Shown in pieces: positions 6,330 through 10,407 of a stretch of DNA of 10,407 nt; positions within the stretch are counted from its first letter, which is position 1; each line of letters begins with the position of its first letter. The stretch lies in the NCBI GenBank assembly GCA_947581745.1, contig CANPVW010000310.1, positions 1 through 10,407 on the forward strand, given 5' to 3'. The notes under the pieces were generated by a model. That model was not told the origin of the DNA and made no database searches. It saw only the letters and a list, made by a program, of their open reading frames with translations. Made by a program: the position numbers and the translations under genes. Source of the stretch: Candidatus Benthicola azotiphorus (GTDB lineage: Bacteria > Gemmatimonadota > Gemmatimonadetes > Palauibacterales > Palauibacteraceae).

Positions 6330-7190
6330 GGTGGCCGCTCGCTCTCCATCGAGGCGGCGCATGAGCCACGGCGTCGCGAGATAGGCCGCGATCGCCACCA
6401 CCAGGCCGACCGTCGCGTCGATCCCGTAGTGAAACCGTCCAAAGACCGTTCCCAGGGCTAGAGACACCGCGAACGGCGCCATGATCCAGAATACGCGCTT
6501 GCTCTCGCGGCCCGTCGCGAACCAGGCGGACAGCGTGGCGGCAACGTGCGAGGACGGGAAGGCCGTTCCCTTCGAGGAACCCGACTCGAGGATCGTGTGG
6601 ACCAGGGTGAACATTCGCCCGTTCGAGGCTTCGCCCGCGATGAGTGGGAAGTCGTAGCGGGGACCCGCCACCGGGAAGACGGAGAAGCACACGTAGCACA
6701 CGAAGAAGGACAGCGCGATCGTGAAAGAGGCGCGCTCGAGAGCCCGGGGGCCCTTGAGCAGAAACGCGGTGGCTGCCGCGCCCGGCACGATGAAGTAATA
6801 GGAGAGGTACCCGAGGTGGAGCATCTCCGAGAACCACAGCCGTCCGTACCACTCGCTGAAGGCCAGTGCGAGCTGCGTGCCGAACAGCGACTGCTCCCAC
6901 TGCATCACGGTGGCATCGAAGTAACCCGTGACGTGCAGCTGGTTCAGCGGCGCGAGCTCCAGATACAGCAGGGGGGTGAGGGCGACCGGATAGAACAGGC
7001 GGAAGAACAGCGCGAGTCGATGGGAGGGCAGGGAACGCCTCGCCCACCACCAGATGAAACCCATCGCGAGCGCGTGCGCGAGCGCGATCCCGATGCCCAG
7101 GGCGCTCAGGCTGGTCAGTGCCACGAGGCCGGTGACGGCGACATAGGCCAGGACCAGATAATCCACGGCGAGCGGCCCGACCTCGCTCAT
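6327..7190 (-). CDS. Multi-pass PAP2-superfamily protein, Aur1/PAP2_3-like (candidate sphingolipid head-group transferase or lipid phosphatase)
   Basis: The 287-residue product is strongly hydrophobic, with about six membrane segments (near 8-28, 32-50, 62-82, 122-145, 155-175, 234-250, 258-275; some may not span). The catalytic signature is FPSSH (211-215) and GRFHYGIDATVG (251-262), giving His215, Arg252, His254 and Asp258. FPSxH instead of the common SGH is typical of the PAP2_3 group, which contains yeast Aur1-type inositol phosphorylceramide synthases. VFPVAGPRYDFP (171-182) fits the same group. Family members either cleave lipid phosphates or move a phospho-head group onto a lipid such as ceramide. 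Following genes for ceramide synthesis, a role in adding a head group or removing a lipid phosphate is a reasonable inference. ATG 7190 has GGAG six bases upstream, 26 bases after the cerR stop. GTG 7220, overlapping that stop as GTGA, is in frame and would add 10 residues. Confidence 0.82.
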   Translation of the reverse strand: MSEVGPLAVDYLVLAYVAVTGLVALTSLSALGIGIALAHALAMGFIWWWARRSLPSHRLALFFRLFYPVALTPLLYLELAPLNQLHVTGYFDATVMQWEQSLFGTQLALAFSEWYGRLWFSEMLHLGYLSYYFIVPGAAATAFLLKGPRALERASFTIALSFFVCYVCFSVFPVAGPRYDFPLIAGEASNGRMFTLVHTILESGSSKGTAFPSSHVAATLSAWFATGRESKRVFWIMAPFAVSLALGTVFGRFHYGIDATVGLVVAIAAYLATPWLMRRLDGERAAT

Positions 7191-7216
7191 CGCGGTCTCC
7201 GTCCTGAACTCGTTGA

Positions 7217-8218
7217 TCACGTCAGCCACCCGTGTGCGCGGTACCAGCGAGCCGTTTCATCCATCGCCTCGCGCAGGCGTGTGGTGGCTCTCCAACCCAG
7301 AACCCGCTCCGCCTCGCGAGGATCGGCCGTCCAATCCAGCCGTGAAAGATCGTCGGCTGTCCGGCGGTCGAACTGCGGCGGCAGTCCCACCAGCCGGCTC
7401 GCGGCTTCCGCCACCGCTCCACCGACCTGCCACACCGGACCCGGGATCTTCACGAGACGAATCGGCTTTCCGACCGCCGCCGCCAGCGCCTCGCCCATCG
7501 CGGCCCACGTGACGATCTCCGGCCCGACGATCGGGACCGGCTTCGGTTCCAGGCCCGGGCGGGACACCGCCCGCACGACCGCATCAGCGACGTCACGGAC
7601 GTACACGGGCTGAAGCCTTCCCTTGCCGCTCGGTACCGGCAGGAGGCCCGTCTTCGCCACCTTGAACAGGTTCAGCGAGTCCTCGTCCCTCGGGCCGTAG
7701 ATCCCTCCCGGCCTCAGGATCGCGCCTTCCATGGCACCACCGCTGTCCGCGAGCACCTGGAACAGACGCCGTTCGCCTGCCAGCTTGCTCTCGCCATAGG
7801 CGCTCGTCGGGCGATCGCCGGGGGATCCAGCGGCGTCACTCGGCCGCAGGTCCGGACCTCGCGCCGCCAGGCTGCTCACCAGCACGAACCGGCGAACCGC
7901 GGCGGCTGCTGCGCCGAGGGCCAGGGCCTGCGTACCCTCGGCGTTCACCCGGTGGTACTCGGCATCGGACTTCGCGCGGGTCAGGCCGGCCGAGTGCACG
8001 ACGATGTCAACGCCCTCCAGTGCCGCCGCCAGCTGCTCGGAAGAGCGTACGTCCGCCATCACGCGTTCGACGGGAAGGGACTCGATCCAGCGGAGGTCGC
8101 TGGTCTCACGAACGGTGCAGCGGACCGACCACCCCTCGGCCACGAGCGCTTCCGCCACGTGGCTTCCGAGAAACCCCGTGGCACCGGTAAGTAGGACTGT
8201 CCTGGAGGTGTCGGACAC
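7217..8218 (-). CDS. cerR: NAD(P)-dependent epimerase/dehydratase-family SDR, probable ceramide-pathway reductase (CerR-like)
   Basis: The 333-residue protein is an extended short-chain dehydrogenase. The Rossmann motif TGATGFLGSH is at 11-20 (TGxxGxxG), VVHSAGLT at 73-80, VSS at 114-116, and the catalytic pair Tyr141/Lys145 in YGESK. LRPGGIYGPRD (168-178) is the usual substrate-side segment, and PVYVRDVADAV (204-214) matches NAD-epimerase relatives such as 3-beta-HSD-like reductases. In Caulobacter, CerR is such a protein and reduces the 3-keto group of the sphingolipid backbone; the assignment here rests on position behind the SPT and ceramide-synthase-like genes. GTG 8218 is 5 bases after the preceding stop and gives a start directly before the Rossmann strand; the ribosome site is weak, so coupling is likely. 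A sugar-nucleotide or sterol-type reductase is the alternative without that context. Confidence 0.78.
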   Translation of the reverse strand: MSDTSRTVLLTGATGFLGSHVAEALVAEGWSVRCTVRETSDLRWIESLPVERVMADVRSSEQLAAALEGVDIVVHSAGLTRAKSDAEYHRVNAEGTQALALGAAAAAVRRFVLVSSLAARGPDLRPSDAAGSPGDRPTSAYGESKLAGERRLFQVLADSGGAMEGAILRPGGIYGPRDEDSLNLFKVAKTGLLPVPSGKGRLQPVYVRDVADAVVRAVSRPGLEPKPVPIVGPEIVTWAAMGEALAAAVGKPIRLVKIPGPVWQVGGAVAEAASRLVGLPPQFDRRTADDLSRLDWTADPREAERVLGWRATTRLREAMDETARWYRAHGWLT

Positions 8219-8223
8219 CGGAC

Positions 8224-9357
8224 TCAGAGATCCCGATCGTACATGCGGTACCGCTTGTAGACCTTCGACCCCAGCTTCTCCAGCGGTTTCCGCATCGGAT
8301 AATTGTGCTCGAGGATCCACCCGAACTCGCCGGCGGTCATCCCCTTCGCCGCCCCTTCGCGGAAGATCCTCAGGTACAGGAGGTTGTCGATGCCCTTGTG
8401 GCGATACTCTTCGATCAGGCCGAGCGTCAGCACCCGGCACATGTCGATCGACCTGGCCCGTCGAAGCACCTTCAGGAGGCCGAACGGGAACAGGCGGCCG
8501 CGAGCTTCGATCAGCGCCTGGTTGTAGTCCTTGAGCCAGAGCGCGAAGCCGATCGGATCCCCGTCCGCGTTCTCCGCGAAGATGACCTGCTCCGGGTCCT
8601 TCATCACGGCCACCTTGAGCTCGTGGGCCATGAAGCGGATCTCGGCGTCCGTCATCGGGACGAAGCCCCAGTTCTTCTCCCAGGCCTTGTTGTAGACGAA
8701 CAGGACGCGATCGAGCTCGGCGGCGAAGTCTTCCTTCCGCAGTGTCCGAAGTGAGACCTCCAGTCTCTTCGCGAGCCGCTCCTCGCGCTTGAGCAGAAAG
8801 TCCGGCGGGATGTTGTTGTCGAGGTAGTACGAGACCATGTCCATCGCGGAATGGAATCCCGCATTGAGGATCAGGTCTTCGTAGTACTCGGGGTTGTAGG
8901 GCATCATGATGGTCGGAGGACGATCGAACCCCTCGACCAGGAGCGCGGCGCTCTCGTTGGTGGAAAAGTTCGCCGGGCCCCGGATCACCTCGAGACCCCG
9001 CTCCCGGAGCCAGTCGGAAGCGGTCGCGAGCAGCGCGTTCGCCACCTTCTGCTCGTCGACGCACTCGAAGAACCCGAAGAAGCCGACGGGCTCGTCGTGG
9101 TACGCCACGTGGTTTCGATTGTGGATCGCGGCGATCCTGCCGACGGTCTCGTTGCCTCGTACCGCGACGTACGGCTGCACATCCGAGTGCTCGTGAAACG
9201 GATGCTTCTTCGGGTCGAACATCACCTTCATGTCGCGGCGGAGAGGAGCGACCCAGTTCGGGTCGCCGTCGTAGATGCGATAAGGCAGGTCCAGAAACCG
9301 GCGGAGATCCTGACTGCCGTCCGCCGGAATGATCTTCACTTCCGGGGAACCGGTCAC
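8224..9357 (-). CDS. bcerS: GNAT-like acyltransferase, probable bacterial ceramide synthase (bCerS-like)
   Basis: The 377-residue product resembles the family usually labelled N-acetyltransferase, to which Caulobacter bacterial ceramide synthase belongs. bCerS joins a fatty acyl group to the amino group of the sphingoid intermediate. Recognisable stretches are RIYDGDPNWVAPLRRD (27-42), VGRIAAIHNRNH (72-83), VGFFGFFEC (91-99), IRGPANFSTNE (125-135), MMPYNPEYY (151-159) and, near the end, LGLIEEYRHKGIDNLLY (312-328), which resembles the acyl-CoA-binding motif A of GNAT folds. Two GNAT-like halves are suggested. The start is GTG 9357, overlapping the SPT stop as GTGA, with AGAGGTGG just upstream at short spacing; no ATG occurs before residue 43. 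The protein is likely cytosolic or peripheral on the inner membrane. Identification as ceramide synthase depends on both resemblance and its position between SPT and CerR; a different N-acyltransferase role is possible. Confidence 0.72.
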   Translation of the reverse strand: MTGSPEVKIIPADGSQDLRRFLDLPYRIYDGDPNWVAPLRRDMKVMFDPKKHPFHEHSDVQPYVAVRGNETVGRIAAIHNRNHVAYHDEPVGFFGFFECVDEQKVANALLATASDWLRERGLEVIRGPANFSTNESAALLVEGFDRPPTIMMPYNPEYYEDLILNAGFHSAMDMVSYYLDNNIPPDFLLKREERLAKRLEVSLRTLRKEDFAAELDRVLFVYNKAWEKNWGFVPMTDAEIRFMAHELKVAVMKDPEQVIFAENADGDPIGFALWLKDYNQALIEARGRLFPFGLLKVLRRARSIDMCRVLTLGLIEEYRHKGIDNLLYLRIFREGAAKGMTAGEFGWILEHNYPMRKPLEKLGSKVYKRYRMYDRDL

Positions 9358-10407
9358 GCCACCTCTATCCCGTGCCCGAGGACGCCGTATTTCTTCCCGA
9401 CCCGCTCGAGCTGCTCGAGTACGAAATCCAGCTGCTCGTCCGTGTGCGTGGCCATGTAGCTGGTCCGCAGGCAGCATCGGCCCTCCGGCACGGCAGGGGG
9501 CACCACCGGATTGGTGAACACGCCGGCGTCGAACACTTCTCGCCAGATGCGGAACGTCTTTTCCATCGGTCCGATGAGAATCGGGATCACTGGAGTCTCG
9601 GTGTGCCCGATGTCGAATCCGAGAGCGGTCAGCTCCCGCATCATGCGGCGAGTGTTCGCCCACAGCCTTTCCTGCCGCTCGGGCTCGCTCCGGATGATCT
9701 CCACGGCCTTGATCACGGTCGCGACCGACGCCGGCGGCATGCTGGCGCTGAAGATCAGCGCCCTCGCGTTGTTGCGCAGGTAGTCGATGACCACTGCGTC
9801 GGCCGCCACGAAGCCGCCGATCGACGCCAGAGACTTGCTGAAGGTCCCCGTGATCAGGTCCACCTCGTCCGTGAGGCCGAAGTGGGCCGCGGTGCCCGAG
9901 CCGTTGGGGCCCAGAATGCCCAGCGAGTGCGCATCGTCCACCATGACCGCCGCGGAGTACTTCTTCGCCAGCGGCACGAGCGTGGGCAGGTCGACAATAT
10001 CGCCCTCCATGCTGTACACGCCGTCCACGACGATCATCTTGCCCCGACCGCCGTCCGTCGCCTCCAGCAGCTTCTCGAGGTGCTCGAAGTCGGAATGTCG
10101 AAACCGCTGTATCTCGCCGAAGCCCAGGCGCGCGCCGTCCTGGATGCACGCGTGGTCCAGCTTGTCGAGGAACACGGTGTCGTTGCGGCCGATCAGGGCC
10201 CCGATGGTACCCAGGTTGGTCTGATAGCCGGTGCTGAAGACGAGGGCGGCTTCCTTGCCGACGAAATCGGCCAGGTCTTCTTCCAGCTGGTCGTGCAGGT
10301 CCAGGTTTCCGTTCAGGAAGCGGCTGCCCGTGTTGCCGCTGCCATACTTGTCGAGCGCCTGCTTCGCCGCCTCGATGATCCTGGGATCGTGAGTCAGCCC
10401 CATGTAG
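9354..10407 (-). CDS. spt: Serine palmitoyltransferase-like PLP enzyme (AOS family), 5' end outside the window
   Basis: 351 codons of a fold-type I alpha-oxoamine synthase are visible, running to the window edge; about 40-50 N-terminal residues are missing. In numbering from the visible ATG 10403: YGSGNTGSRFLNGNLDLHDQLE (20-41) is the substrate-loop region, DKLDHACIQDG (80-90) has the ring-stacking His84, DGVYSMEGD (127-135), VDDAHSLGILG (155-165) has Asp157 and His159 near the PLP pyridine, and GTFSKSLASIGGF (186-198) holds the Schiff-base Lys190. The codon before this ATG is TAC (Tyr), as in the family's NYLGL motif, so ATG 10403 is internal. The GSRFLNG...LDLH pattern is that of bacterial SPT-like enzymes rather than KBL. 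SPT condenses L-serine with an acyl thioester to 3-keto-sphinganine, the first step of sphingolipid synthesis. It ends with a 4-base overlap with the ceramide-synthase-like gene. KBL or BioF activity cannot be excluded from sequence alone. Confidence 0.83.
   Translation of the reverse strand, partial: YMGLTHDPRIIEAAKQALDKYGSGNTGSRFLNGNLDLHDQLEEDLADFVGKEAALVFSTGYQTNLGTIGALIGRNDTVFLDKLDHACIQDGARLGFGEIQRFRHSDFEHLEKLLEATDGGRGKMIVVDGVYSMEGDIVDLPTLVPLAKKYSAAVMVDDAHSLGILGPNGSGTAAHFGLTDEVDLITGTFSKSLASIGGFVAADAVVIDYLRNNARALIFSASMPPASVATVIKAVEIIRSEPERQERLWANTRRMMRELTALGFDIGHTETPVIPILIGPMEKTFRIWREVFDAGVFTNPVVPPAVPEGRCCLRTSYMATHTDEQLDFVLEQLERVGKKYGVLGHGIEVA

Noticed and set aside
6546..7613. Plus-strand open frame of about 355 codons opposite the PAP2 and cerR genes
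   Set aside because: The translation is Arg/Glu/Gln-rich with no recognisable fold, and the opposite strand carries clear motifs (FPSSH, TGATGFLGSH).
8219..10149. Fusion protein formed by the long minus-strand open frame extending the ceramide-synthase-like gene upstream
   Set aside because: The upstream part is a shadow of the spt gene in another frame; GTG 9357 with the 4-base overlap is the sensible start.
9354..10407. Glycine C-acetyltransferase (kbl) of threonine breakdown
   Set aside because: No threonine dehydrogenase lies beside it; the visible substrate-loop pattern and the bCerS-like and CerR-like neighbours favour the SPT group, though KBL remains the main alternative.
1..10407. 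tRNA, rRNA, CRISPR arrays, insertion sequences, attachment sites
   Set aside because: Reading both strands gave no repeat-spacer pattern, terminal inverted repeats with a transposase, or structural RNA signature; the window is almost fully coding, with its largest gaps at 970-1081 and 6175-6326.

Overview
The window is a GC-rich chromosomal segment in which every convincing gene lies on the minus strand, so transcription runs from high to low coordinates. Coding density, GC-biased codon use, GTG starts with 4-base overlaps, and secreted proteins with Ala-X-Ala-Gln type signal cleavage sites next to a sigma/anti-sigma/PDZ operon all point to a Gram-negative-type bacterium. The style of the M1 peptidase and anti-sigma factor resembles Gemmatimonadota; this placement is inferred from protein character and was not tested by a search.

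The layout in the direction of transcription starts with block A (10407-6327): a pyridoxal-phosphate acyltransferase of the serine palmitoyltransferase/AOS family (5' end outside the window), a GNAT-like protein resembling bacterial ceramide synthase, an NAD(P)-dependent epimerase-type SDR resembling CerR, and a multi-pass PAP2 protein of the Aur1/PAP2_3 type. The first three are joined by a 4-base overlap and a 5-base gap. Together they match the bacterial ceramide pathway known from Caulobacter, followed by a candidate head-group transferase or lipid phosphatase. Next is a 152-base regulatory gap (6175-6326). It holds inverted repeats, a repeated GATCCGG motif, a possible ECF promoter, and a 17-codon leader ORF with a strong ribosome binding site. 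The leader is in the same frame as the downstream sigma gene and is separated from its ATG by one TGA and four sense codons.

Block B (6174-3643) is an ECF sigma factor, a membrane-anchored zinc-type anti-sigma factor (8-base overlap) and a secreted protein with two PDZ domains and no protease domain. Block C (3587-1082) is a LuxE-like acyl-protein synthetase and a LuxC-like acyl-CoA reductase, again with an 8-base overlap. No luciferase (luxAB) or LuxD is present, so the pair probably makes fatty aldehyde for lipid metabolism, not light. Block D (969-1) is the N-terminal 323 residues of a secreted M1-family aminopeptidase whose catalytic part lies beyond the window.

Taken together the window reads as a lipid and envelope locus: sphingolipid backbone synthesis, possible head-group attachment, fatty acid reduction to aldehyde, and an envelope-stress sigma module embedded between them. 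Whether these blocks are functionally coupled or only neighbours cannot be decided from sequence alone. No tRNA, rRNA, CRISPR array, insertion sequence, origin or attachment site was seen.
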